Source: Myxococcus xanthus
Lineage (GTDB): Bacteria > Myxococcota > Myxococcia > Myxococcales > Myxococcaceae
Reading direction: 5' to 3'
Assembly (NCBI RefSeq): GCF_006402735.1
Contig: NZ_CP017174.1
Span: 6,180,001 to 6,244,000, forward strand
DNA: 64,000 nucleotides
Positions 56,823 through 64,000 of the stretch are shown here, piece by piece. How positions within the stretch are numbered: position 1 is the first letter of the stretch; each line of letters starts with the position of its first letter. A program made the translations under genes and the position numbers. The notes under the pieces were generated by a model. It was not told the DNA's origin. It ran no database searches and was given only the letters and a program-made list of their open reading frames with translations.

Positions 56823-57035
56823 ATGATGCGCCCCGAGGACCCACGGGGCCACGACTTCCACGCCAACCGCATCGAGGGACTCGATTACGAGTTCATGCAA
56901 GAACAGGGTTGGCTGTTCCCATGCGAGCCCCCCGGATACGAGTGGCTGTGCCACCCAGCAGGCAGCGAGGTTGCCACCACGAACTTCAAGTTCGTGGCCC
57001 CACTCATCCAGTACCCGCCCCACGAGGCCGCATGA
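56823..57035 (+). CDS. Possible small hypothetical protein
   Basis: A 70-residue ORF starting MMRPEDPRGHDFHANRIEGL, with regular composition (YEFMQEQGWLFPCEPPGYEW). No SD and no family. It may extend upstream to 56730. Weak call. Confidence 0.4.
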   Translation: MMRPEDPRGHDFHANRIEGLDYEFMQEQGWLFPCEPPGYEWLCHPAGSEVATTNFKFVAPLIQYPPHEAA

Positions 57036-57117
57036 AGAAGGCTCTCGGCTCGCGAGGGCGGAAGGGGGAGCCCTTCGCATCGGACAAAGGGCCCCATCAC
57101 CTGAAGTGCCGTTGGGC

Positions 57118-58206
57118 TTACGGCCCGTCGAGCACGGCCAACATGCGCGGCAGCACGTCGAAGAACGCGTAGTTCCAGCAACTGAAGTTGTGCCCGCCGT
57201 CACAACCGAAAGGCTTCTGGCCCGGCGCGGGGCGGCCATACATCTCGTAGTGGTGCGGCACGCCCGCGGCATTCAGCGCATGGTGGAACCGGTCCGTGGA
57301 CGCCCCCGGGACGCGTTCGAGCACGTCCCCATCCCAGATGCCCGAACCCGCATACAAGGCGACGGCCACGCCCCGCAGAGACGCCGCACGCGGAATGGGG
57401 TTGTTCATGTTCCATGCCTGGTCGAAGGGCCAGAATGGAGAGCCGAACGCCCCATCCGGGTTCTGCAGCCACCGTGTCCCCTCCTCCGTGATGGTGGCGC
57501 GGATGGCGGCGTCACCGAGGTCCAGGGCCCCCGAGAAACTGGCCGCATAGGCAAACAGGTCGGGGCGCCGTGCGGCGTAGCTGATGGCCCCGAAGCCGCC
57601 CATGGACAGCCCCGCGATAGCACGGCCCCGCTTGTACGCCAGCGTGCGAAGGTTCTGGTCCACCCACGGAATGAGCTGGTTGAGGTGGAACTCCTCCCAC
57701 GCCTGATTCACCCCGCGAGGGAAGACCCAGTTCGTGTACCAACCGACCTTGCCGCCATCCGGCATGATGGTGATGACGGGCATGTTCTCGGTAATCGCAT
57801 ACGCCGCACCGAACTCCACCCACTGAGCCGAGTTCGCGCCTCCACCCCCGTGCAACAGGTAGACCGCGGGGTAACGCACGCCCGGGTTGTTGTAATACCC
57901 CGTCGGGAGGAGCACCCGAACGTGATGGCGTGGGTCATAGACCGCGTGAGGCGCGATCAGCGGCGTGGAGATTTCCACGTCGATGAGCCTATCCGTGATG
58001 TGCCGCACCGCATGAACCGTAATGCCATGCCCCGAATAGAAGTTCGGCGCGAGCGAGGCATCTGATGCCTCCGCGCCGCCTGGCACTCCGAGGAACAGGG
58101 CGACGAACAAGACTCCGACGAGTCCGCGTGCGGCACGGGCGGGAGACTCGCATCGCTCAAGAGCGGTGCTGGAAACAAAGACGTCCTGGGGCAGCAATCT
58201 GCGCAT
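57118..58206 (-). CDS. Secreted esterase D/antigen 85-like hydrolase
   Basis: A 362-residue exported alpha/beta-hydrolase. Start ATG 58206 gives MRRLLPQDVFVSSTALERCE and a later hydrophobic core (LVGVLFVALFLGVPGGAEAS), a long signal peptide. The esterase fold shows VYLLHGGGGANSAQWVEFG (oxyanion region), nucleophile elbow AGLSMGGFGAISY (Ser), and the C-terminal GHNFSCWNYAFFDVLP with the catalytic His. Relatives include tributyrin esterases and the mycolyltransferase-like Antigen 85 fold. Probable role: breakdown of esters or acetylated polysaccharides outside the cell, in keeping with predation. The nearby SDR gene is divergent. Confidence 0.85.
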   Translation of the reverse strand: MRRLLPQDVFVSSTALERCESPARAARGLVGVLFVALFLGVPGGAEASDASLAPNFYSGHGITVHAVRHITDRLIDVEISTPLIAPHAVYDPRHHVRVLLPTGYYNNPGVRYPAVYLLHGGGGANSAQWVEFGAAYAITENMPVITIMPDGGKVGWYTNWVFPRGVNQAWEEFHLNQLIPWVDQNLRTLAYKRGRAIAGLSMGGFGAISYAARRPDLFAYAASFSGALDLGDAAIRATITEEGTRWLQNPDGAFGSPFWPFDQAWNMNNPIPRAASLRGVAVALYAGSGIWDGDVLERVPGASTDRFHHALNAAGVPHHYEMYGRPAPGQKPFGCDGGHNFSCWNYAFFDVLPRMLAVLDGP

Positions 58207-58477
58207 CCTCTGACCTCGGAGAGTAGGTGGGGCGACAACGGGCTCTTCATCCGCCAATGACAGGTGCGACGCTAAGGGGCGTATCTGACCATGGCAACGC
58301 ACACGTTGGAGCGACCGTGTAATTCCCTGGCGAGGGCCGCTGAGGCTGTGTCTTTCCCGCGACTGTGGACGCGAGCTGTCCGTTACTGCGCGGCGTGGCG
58401 GGCTGAAACCCCACCTGCCCGCGACCCGAGTTGGTAGAGACTCCGCAGCCCTGAGCCCCGAAGTCATCGAGCCATCC

Positions 58478-59164
58478 ATGAACGTCGTCATCACCGGTGC
58501 CAACCGGGGCATCGGCCTCGAGTTGGTGCGTCAGTGTCGCTCCCGCGGTGACGTGGTGCACGCCGGTGTGCGCGCTCCCGTGCACGCAGCGGAGCTCACC
58601 GGCCTCATCCGGGGCGCTGGCGGGAGACTCCATGTCCACACGCTCGACGTCGCGGACCCGGCGAGCGTGCGTGCCTTCGCGATGGGGCTCCCCGGTCCCG
58701 TGCACCTGCTCATCAACAACGCCGGCGTGCGCAGCCGCCCGGACGAACTCTCCGACCTGGACGGCGACGACCTCACCCGCACCTTCCAGGTGAACGCGGT
58801 GGCGGCATTGCGCGTGACGGTGGCCCTGCTGCCGCAGCTGCGCGCGGCCGGTGGCGCGAAGGTGGCCAACCTCAGCTCGAACCTCGGCTCCATCGCGGAC
58901 AACAGTTGGGGTGGCGCCTACGGCTACCGCATGTCCAAGGCGGCGCTGAACATGGCTACGCGCTCGCTGGGACACGACCTGAAGGAGGACGGAATCCTCG
59001 CCTTCGCTCTCAGTCCCGGCTGGGTACAGACGGACATGGGCGGAAGCGAGGCCCCCACGGCCGTGGACACTTCGGTGGCGGGGCTGCTCGCCGTGCTCTC
59101 CCGCTTGAGACCCGAGGACTCCGGAGGCTTCTTCGACTTCGAGGGCAAATGCATTCCTTGGTGA
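58478..59164 (+). CDS. Short-chain dehydrogenase/reductase
   Basis: A 228-residue SDR. Nucleotide motif TGANRGIG (6-13), NNAG (80-83), catalytic Ser near 133, Tyr150 and Lys154 in YGYRMSK, and PGWVQTDMGG (about 184-193). The short C-terminus (no specificity loop) is like the CsgA-type SDRs known from myxobacteria, in which CsgA acts as the C-signal protein, but sequence identity cannot be judged by eye. NAD(P) preference and substrate unknown. Starts MNVVITGANRG with no extension; the SD is weak. Confidence 0.85.
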   Translation: MNVVITGANRGIGLELVRQCRSRGDVVHAGVRAPVHAAELTGLIRGAGGRLHVHTLDVADPASVRAFAMGLPGPVHLLINNAGVRSRPDELSDLDGDDLTRTFQVNAVAALRVTVALLPQLRAAGGAKVANLSSNLGSIADNSWGGAYGYRMSKAALNMATRSLGHDLKEDGILAFALSPGWVQTDMGGSEAPTAVDTSVAGLLAVLSRLRPEDSGGFFDFEGKCIPW

Positions 59165-59338
59165 CTCACTTCGTCCCGGAAGGCCCCACCCTCGAATGAC
59201 GGAGTCCTCGAACGGGACACAGCCGCGCCCTCGCCCAAATCGTCCTCCCCCACGCAACTCCGTGCGCAGATGAAGGACAATTCCCACAAAGGCATGAAGG
59301 AACGCACCTCATGCTTCAGACCAGGGGGGGTCTACATC

Positions 59339-60223
59339 ATGGGTACCATCTCGAGGGTAACGACGACGTTCTTGAAGCAGGGCGCGCGAGGAGTGTCCCA
59401 CTCCGGCGGCCACGGGGCGCCCGCCCGCGTGCTGCAGCAGGTCGCCCATCATTCAACCAAGGCTCCAAGCCCGTCTCAAATGGCGAGCGAGACGCGGGCG
59501 CGGAACAACAGCCTGGACCTGATGAGCGACATCATGGAGGCCATGGACCGCCGTGATGGCGGCAACAACGCGGCCATGCCTCGTATCAAGTTGGATGTTC
59601 CGCTGTCGCGCCGTGAGAACTTCGCGTTCGACGCCATCCAGCCGGGGTACGGAACCCCGAAGTCCGCCATCGACAAGCAGGGCAAGCTCCAGCCCGCGGG
59701 CGACAGCGTCACCGTCAGCGCCTCCGACCACGTCGATGGCGAAAAGTCCGTCAAGGCGAAGACGCCGTATACGTCCTTCAGCGGCCCGCCGGTGGGCGTG
59801 GACGGCACGGCCACGGGGCCCCTGGTCGACAACCCGCTCTACGGCAAGGACCGCATCGTCACCAACCCGGCCAAGGACCCCAAGAGCGGTGTGGTGCTCG
59901 ACCAGTTCGACATCCAGCGCGACCTCCGGACGAGCACCAAGCCCGGCTTCGACGAGACCGCGGTGCTGCGCTCCGAGCCACGTCCGCAGCCGCTCTGGCA
60001 GCCCACGCCCGAAGAGCGCGCCATCATGCCCCAAGTCGGTGTGGACCCCGAGAAGCCCTCGTTCACGTTCCGCGAACGCGCGATGGTGAACTCGGCGCGG
60101 GACAACGAGTACCTGGTCAAGGGCACCATCCACGAGTTCGACTTCTTCCAGGGCCAGCCGGACGGCTCGCTCAAGCCCCTCTCCATGCAAGAGGTGATTG
60201 ACGAAGCCAGGAAGAAGCTCTGA
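59339..60223 (+). CDS. Hypothetical protein, Asp/Lys-rich, no recognised domain
   Basis: A 294-residue protein starting MGTISRVTTTFLKQGARG (AGGGGGG lies 8 nt before ATG 59339). It is Ser/Thr/Pro/Lys-rich, without Cys or membrane helix, with repeated motifs such as SFSGPPVGVDGTATG and NPLYGKDRIVTNPAKDPKSG; mostly disordered. The C-terminal part (about 230-294: FTFRERAMVNSARDNEYLVK and SLKPLSMQEVIDEARKKL) looks folded. Might be a secreted effector or structural matrix protein; I cannot assign a role. Confidence 0.7.
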   Translation: MGTISRVTTTFLKQGARGVSHSGGHGAPARVLQQVAHHSTKAPSPSQMASETRARNNSLDLMSDIMEAMDRRDGGNNAAMPRIKLDVPLSRRENFAFDAIQPGYGTPKSAIDKQGKLQPAGDSVTVSASDHVDGEKSVKAKTPYTSFSGPPVGVDGTATGPLVDNPLYGKDRIVTNPAKDPKSGVVLDQFDIQRDLRTSTKPGFDETAVLRSEPRPQPLWQPTPEERAIMPQVGVDPEKPSFTFRERAMVNSARDNEYLVKGTIHEFDFFQGQPDGSLKPLSMQEVIDEARKKL

Positions 60224-60466
60224 GCCACCGCGCATCGTCCCGCCACAGTGCCAGGAGAACCTTGACCCTCGCGGCGACATGTCGCGCCGCGAGGGCCGTG
60301 AGCCCGTCAGCTCATCGTCGTACGTGCCGGTCGGTGGCGTCTTCCCGGCGATCCAGCGGACCCGCGCAGGCCCCCTCCCGGACGACGCCACCGGGTCCAG
60401 CGCACCGAAGTCCGTCTCGGCGCTGGGGCGTCCCCACGTCGTGGCGATCTACAGCGTCGGTCCAGG

Positions 60467-61513
60467 CTACCCCATGACGCAGACCCCCGACGAGCAGGTC
60501 TTCGCCGCCGGACAGACAACGCCGCAGGCGCCGCAGTTGTTCTCGTCCGACGACACATCCACGCACTGCGCGCCACACTGCACCCGGGGAGCCGGGCAGG
60601 AGCCACCCACGCAATCATAGCCACCCGGCGTGTTGACGCACACCTGGCTGGGATTGCACGCGGCAGTCCCGTTCGAGCACTCGTCGATGTCACTGCACGT
60701 CCAACCATTTCCCGAGTAGCCCGGCCTGCAGGTGCAGGTGTAACTTCCCGGCGTGTTCGTGCAAATCGCATTCACCGAACACTGCGCAGTGCCATTCGCG
60801 CATTCATTGACGTCCGTACAGACACTGGGCTGCATGCCATTGCAGGTGTACCCCGGCTCCACCCGGCAGATGCTGCTACAGCCATCCGACGAAACCCGGT
60901 TGCCGTCGTCACACTGCTCCCCATTGCTGATACGGCCATCACCACACACGGCGCTCACACCGCCGCCCGTATCCTCCACCGCGTCCAAGCCGTACAACGA
61001 GGCAATCCCACCGCGCAGCCTCACGTAGCGGTACGGCGTGGAATTGCTGAATGGCACCAGCGTGGAGTGGGTCCCGAGCCCCAGGTCCAGCAGGTTCGCC
61101 TGCCCCGTGCTGATGATGCTCATGTCCCCACGAAGGAATTCCACCTGGGCAATGACCGCCAGCGAAAGGCCCTGGTAGTAGATGCGCAGCGGCCCTGTGC
61201 CCTCTTCGCCCAGGCCCATGTCCAGAACCATGGAGCCGCCCAGGAGCCCCAGGAACGTCGCGGCGTTCCCATCCGGTGCGCCCACGGCGTTGTTCGGATT
61301 GAGGACGGCGATGACACCGCTTTGGACGACTGCGTTGGCATAACGATCACCGGCCATCGCCGACACCGCGTCCGATGACGACTCGCCGTCCACCGGTGCC
61401 TCTTCGGAAACAACGGACTCGTCCTCCAACTCAGGACCGCACGCGCTCATCACGCCGAACGCCAGGGCCGCACTCAGCATTCGCCACATGGGGGCCACTC
61501 GACTGACCTTCAT
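60467..61513 (-). CDS. Surface lipoprotein with DUF4215 and EGF-like Ca-binding repeats
   Basis: A 348-residue lipoprotein (MKVSRVAPMWRMLSAALAFG; lipobox VMSAC). GGAG lies 7 nt before ATG 61513. N-terminal half (about 45-190): beta-sandwich with NPNNAVGAPDGNAAT, likely a carbohydrate-binding discoidin-like fold. Then a DUF4215 Myxococcus Cys-rich repeat (CGDGRISNGEQCDDGNRVS), two EGF-CA modules (DVNECANGTAQCSVNAICTN and DIDECSNGTAACNPSQVC), and a final Cys-rich tail (CGAQCVDVSSDENNCGACG). All Cys spacing is normal. Calcium-dependent adhesion on the cell surface is the likely role. Confidence 0.8.
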   Translation of the reverse strand: MKVSRVAPMWRMLSAALAFGVMSACGPELEDESVVSEEAPVDGESSSDAVSAMAGDRYANAVVQSGVIAVLNPNNAVGAPDGNAATFLGLLGGSMVLDMGLGEEGTGPLRIYYQGLSLAVIAQVEFLRGDMSIISTGQANLLDLGLGTHSTLVPFSNSTPYRYVRLRGGIASLYGLDAVEDTGGGVSAVCGDGRISNGEQCDDGNRVSSDGCSSICRVEPGYTCNGMQPSVCTDVNECANGTAQCSVNAICTNTPGSYTCTCRPGYSGNGWTCSDIDECSNGTAACNPSQVCVNTPGGYDCVGGSCPAPRVQCGAQCVDVSSDENNCGACGVVCPAAKTCSSGVCVMG

Positions 61514-61799
61514 TGTCTTGCTCCAATCCGCTTGGACTTGGGGATGGCGGTCCGACGTGAGAACAGCCACACCGGATAACCGCCACAACAATGAACGCAC
61601 GAATTCCTTTTTCAGCTTTAAAGGCACGCACGTCGAAGCCAGAACGCGTGTGCCATTGGACAGCTTCTTCTCCAGGTATCGCCGCGTCGACCGCAAGGCG
61701 ACACCCACCCTGGACACGAAGGCTGAGACTTCTGTCCCAGCACGAGGCTGCCTTCTCGATTCTCGGGAGTGGAGAGAAAAGACAGCGGCGGCGCGCCCC

Positions 61800-61965
61800 C
61801 TCAATCCCAGCCACGAAGTGGCACGCGGCCGCGGCGAACGCACCGAACAGCCAACTGCGTTCCACCTCGCCCAGCGTCGCATGCAAGAGTCCGGAGCCAC
61901 CCGCGAGCATCAGCCCACTCGCCGCGAGCCACGTGTCGCACCCTCCACGACAGGCCGCCCCCGAC
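61800..61965 (-). pseudogene. Collapsed partial copy of the downstream membrane protein gene
   Basis: Three short blocks equal parts of the gene at 62481: its 3' end (near 62485-62500), the region 62969-63065, and 63429-63480. They are joined in the right order with about 470 and 372 bases removed; the second join is at CGCGAGCAT, a 9-nt sequence found at both 63057 and 63429. On the minus strand it reads SGLMLAGGSGLLHATLGEVE, RSWLFGAFAAAAC. It is non-functional. Confidence 0.7.
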
Positions 61966-62056
61966 GCCTCCGCGCCCACGCCTGTGGGGCGTTGATCGCC
62001 CGCACCATTCGCCCATCGTATGCTTGGGGAAACGCCTCACCCTTTCCCAAGGCCCC

Positions 62057-62380
62057 ATGCGACTGTCACTGACGAGCTTGCTCTGCCTCCTGGTCTCCGC
62101 TGGCTGCGGAGACGATCCGTCCCATTTACCGAATTCCTCGCTCGCGGCCTGCTCCTTCACCGACGCATGCGCGAACGCCGACGAGGAGTGCTACGTCAGC
62201 CAGGTCTGTGGCCCGCCCGCCCCTGACGAAGAGCTCTACTGCCAGGCGGAGAAGGGCGACCGCCAGTGTCACCGCCGCTGCCAGGACAATGACGCCTGCG
62301 GTCCCGGCGAGACCTGCAGGACAGTCGAATGGGTCAAGCGAACGGACGTGCTGACCACGACCACCCTTTGCTTCAATTAG
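62057..62380 (+). CDS. Small Cys-rich lipoprotein
   Basis: A 107-residue lipoprotein: MRLSLTSLLCLLVSAGCGDD (lipobox SAGC). The mature part has about 10 Cys (CSFTDACANADEECYVSQVC, CHRRCQDNDACGPGETC), a Dickkopf/Myxo-type Cys-rich repeat. AAGG lies 6 nt before the ATG. No functional assignment. Confidence 0.75.
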   Translation: MRLSLTSLLCLLVSAGCGDDPSHLPNSSLAACSFTDACANADEECYVSQVCGPPAPDEELYCQAEKGDRQCHRRCQDNDACGPGETCRTVEWVKRTDVLTTTTLCFN

Positions 62381-62480
62381 CCGGCGCAAGCATCCCAGGG
62401 ACCGACGCCGGTGACGCCCCCAGCTCCTCACCGGCGCAGGGTCCCCAGGGCGCCCGGTGCTTAGGTCGCCACCCGCGCGC

Positions 62481-64000
62481 TCAATCCCAACCGCGAAGCT
62501 GGACGCGGACCCGCCGCACGAGCAGTTCCCACTCCTGACGCTTCAACGTCGTCAGGACGCGCCCGCCAATGAGTGTGAGGCCGGTGAGCGTCATCACCAG
62601 GAAGCCGATGCGGTGGTCCCTCAGCCCAGCGTCGAGCAGCGTGGCCGCGACGTCCAGCGTGAGGAACAGGGTCCCCAACGCCAGGTAGGCGCGAATCTGG
62701 AACACCATGCCCGCCACCACGCCGAGCAGACACACCCCGCCAAAGGCGAGCGCATACGTGCCGTCGGGAGACTGGCCCACCTGGACCGCGATGCGCGCCG
62801 CCGCGGGCACATACAGCAACAAGCCCCCGAGGATTCGCACCGTGTTGCGCGCGGCGTGCGGCAGGCTCTCCGCGAAGAGCTGGCCCAGCATCAACAACAG
62901 CAGGCCCATCGGCGCCAGGTAGATTTCCAGTCCCTCCAGGCCAAAGGCCAGCGCGGAGATGAGCAGCGCGAAGTTGCACGCCGCCGCGGCGAACGCACCG
63001 AACAGCCGGCTGCGCTCCACCGCGCCCAGCGTCGCGTACAGGAGTCCGGAGCCCCCCGCGAGCATTGCCGCCTCTTGCGTCGCCTCGCCTGGCAGCACCA
63101 GCGCCATGCCCATGGGTAGCAGCGCCGCGAAGCGCCGGGTGGCCGCCTCCACGGGCTGCACGCCGGCCCGCCGGGCCAGCACCGTCACGCCTACCAGGAT
63201 GAAGCCCAGGGCCAACGCGAAGAATGCGTCGTGCTCGGCGCGCAGGCCCGGTGCATACAGATTGCGCACCAGGGCGTAGACCCCGACCACCGCTGTCTGC
63301 ACGAAGTAGACGTGCCGGCCGGTGTGCTGGCTCCAAGCGCAGTGCAGCGCCACCAACACCAGGATGCCAATGGAGGCGATGGCCAGCGGAAGAGCGCCGT
63401 CGGAGGCGGAGCCCCCCACCGCCAGGGCCGCGAGCATCAGCCCACTCACCACGAGCCCTGTGTCGCGCCCCCACGACAGGCCGCCCGCGACATCCGGCCG
63501 GCGCCTCCGCACCCACTCCTGGGCGGCATGGAGGGCCAGCACGCCCACGGAGGCGGCCAGGGACAGGGCCGCGCCATGGAGGATGAAGAGCGCGCCATAA
63601 CGCAGCCACGGGCCGACCAGGCTCGCGCGAATCGAAAGGAAGGCCATGAGGGAGGCGACAAAAGTGCCACCCACCACCCAGGCCCCCAGCGTCGCGACGA
63701 GCGAGGCGAGCGTGCCCTTCCACTGGAACGCCGCCACGAGCACCGACGCGGCAACGAGCGCCAGCGTCACAGGCAACGCGGGAGAGACCATCCAGCTCCC
63801 GCCCATGCTCAGCAGCATCTCCCCCAGGAGGTTGAGCGCGGCGAGCGTCGACGACGGCGTTCCATTCGTCGCCAACGCGTACACGAGCGCTGCCAACAGA
63901 TAGATGGCCATGGACTGGTGGATGCGCATGCGAGCGGCGCTCTCGGACAAGCCCCTGCGCCGGACAATCCACGGCCCCAGCGTCACCACCGCCAGCCCCA
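62481..64000 (-). CDS. Large polytopic membrane protein, 5' end outside window
   Basis: At least 505 residues, open to the window edge, with roughly 13-15 hydrophobic segments (for example ALPVTLALVAASVLVAAF, GLVVSGLMLAALAVGG, GFILVGVTVLARRAGV, IYLAPMGLLLLMLGQLF). The composition is Ala/Leu/Gly-rich with few charged loops. It resembles the DUF2157/DUF2339 type of bacterial membrane proteins of unknown role. It ends EWELLVRRVRVQLRGWD. A paralogous collapsed copy sits upstream at 61800-61965. Confidence 0.7.
   Translation of the reverse strand, partial: GLAVVTLGPWIVRRRGLSESAARMRIHQSMAIYLLAALVYALATNGTPSSTLAALNLLGEMLLSMGGSWMVSPALPVTLALVAASVLVAAFQWKGTLASLVATLGAWVVGGTFVASLMAFLSIRASLVGPWLRYGALFILHGAALSLAASVGVLALHAAQEWVRRRRPDVAGGLSWGRDTGLVVSGLMLAALAVGGSASDGALPLAIASIGILVLVALHCAWSQHTGRHVYFVQTAVVGVYALVRNLYAPGLRAEHDAFFALALGFILVGVTVLARRAGVQPVEAATRRFAALLPMGMALVLPGEATQEAAMLAGGSGLLYATLGAVERSRLFGAFAAAACNFALLISALAFGLEGLEIYLAPMGLLLLMLGQLFAESLPHAARNTVRILGGLLLYVPAAARIAVQVGQSPDGTYALAFGGVCLLGVVAGMVFQIRAYLALGTLFLTLDVAATLLDAGLRDHRIGFLVMTLTGLTLIGGRVLTTLKRQEWELLVRRVRVQLRGWD

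Overview
The window comes from a high-GC, delta-type social predator, most likely a myxobacterium of the Myxococcus/Corallococcus group. Support for this: strong G/C preference at third codon positions, an FHA-domain enhancer-binding-protein relative, many Cys-rich lipoproteins, a MYXO-CTERM-type C-terminus, and a gene order around groES-groEL, smc and prfA that looks like a myxobacterial core chromosome. Genus assignment is inference; no rRNA is present.

1-26.4 kb is compact housekeeping DNA: the 3' part of phosphoglucomutase, a DoxX-like protein, rpoZ, a NUDIX hydrolase, two unknown genes, the groES-groEL operon with a near-consensus promoter and a perfect CIRCE operator (plus a second CIRCE-like site 174 bp upstream), a glutaredoxin, lipoproteins, an FHA/AAA+ regulator without the GAFTGA loop, smc, a CNNM/HlyC-type protein with a TPR protein, a CapA-type lipoprotein, prfA-prmC-murA, a zinc-ribbon protein and two exported proteins. 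It ends at tRNA-Gly(CCC).

26.4-38.1 kb is bracketed by an 89-bp direct repeat carrying the 3' half of that tRNA and its terminator. This is the signature of an element integrated at the tRNA gene. It carries a frameshifted discoidin-domain gene, a thrombospondin-3-like secreted protein, a collapsed integrase/excisionase remnant, a 1029-aa kelch/jelly-roll lipoprotein, a cytochrome P450, a WD40 protein and a reverse-transcriptase-like fragment cut off exactly at the right repeat. A second excisionase-like remnant lies just outside, at 39.3-39.5 kb.

38.2-64 kb is accessory. Main items: a three-domain protein (beta/gamma-crystallin-like, helical bundle, jacalin-like) resembling a pore-forming toxin; a TraA-like PA14/Cys-rich surface protein with a 21-bp tandem repeat; a methyltransferase; a cluster of SYLF (Ysc84) lipid-binding and small membrane-anchored proteins at 47-50 kb; a probable RiPP operon on the minus strand (40-aa precursor-like peptide, YcaO cyclodehydratase with leader-binding N-terminus, FAD amine oxidase) at 51.4-55.0 kb; two alpha/beta hydrolases, an SDR, an EGF/DUF4215 lipoprotein and a large polytopic membrane protein cut by the right edge, with a collapsed partial copy of the latter upstream.

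The best candidates for something undescribed are the peptide-YcaO-amine oxidase operon, the crystallin/helical/jacalin protein, and the GAFTGA-less FHA regulator. All function calls come from reading motifs by eye; no database search was run.
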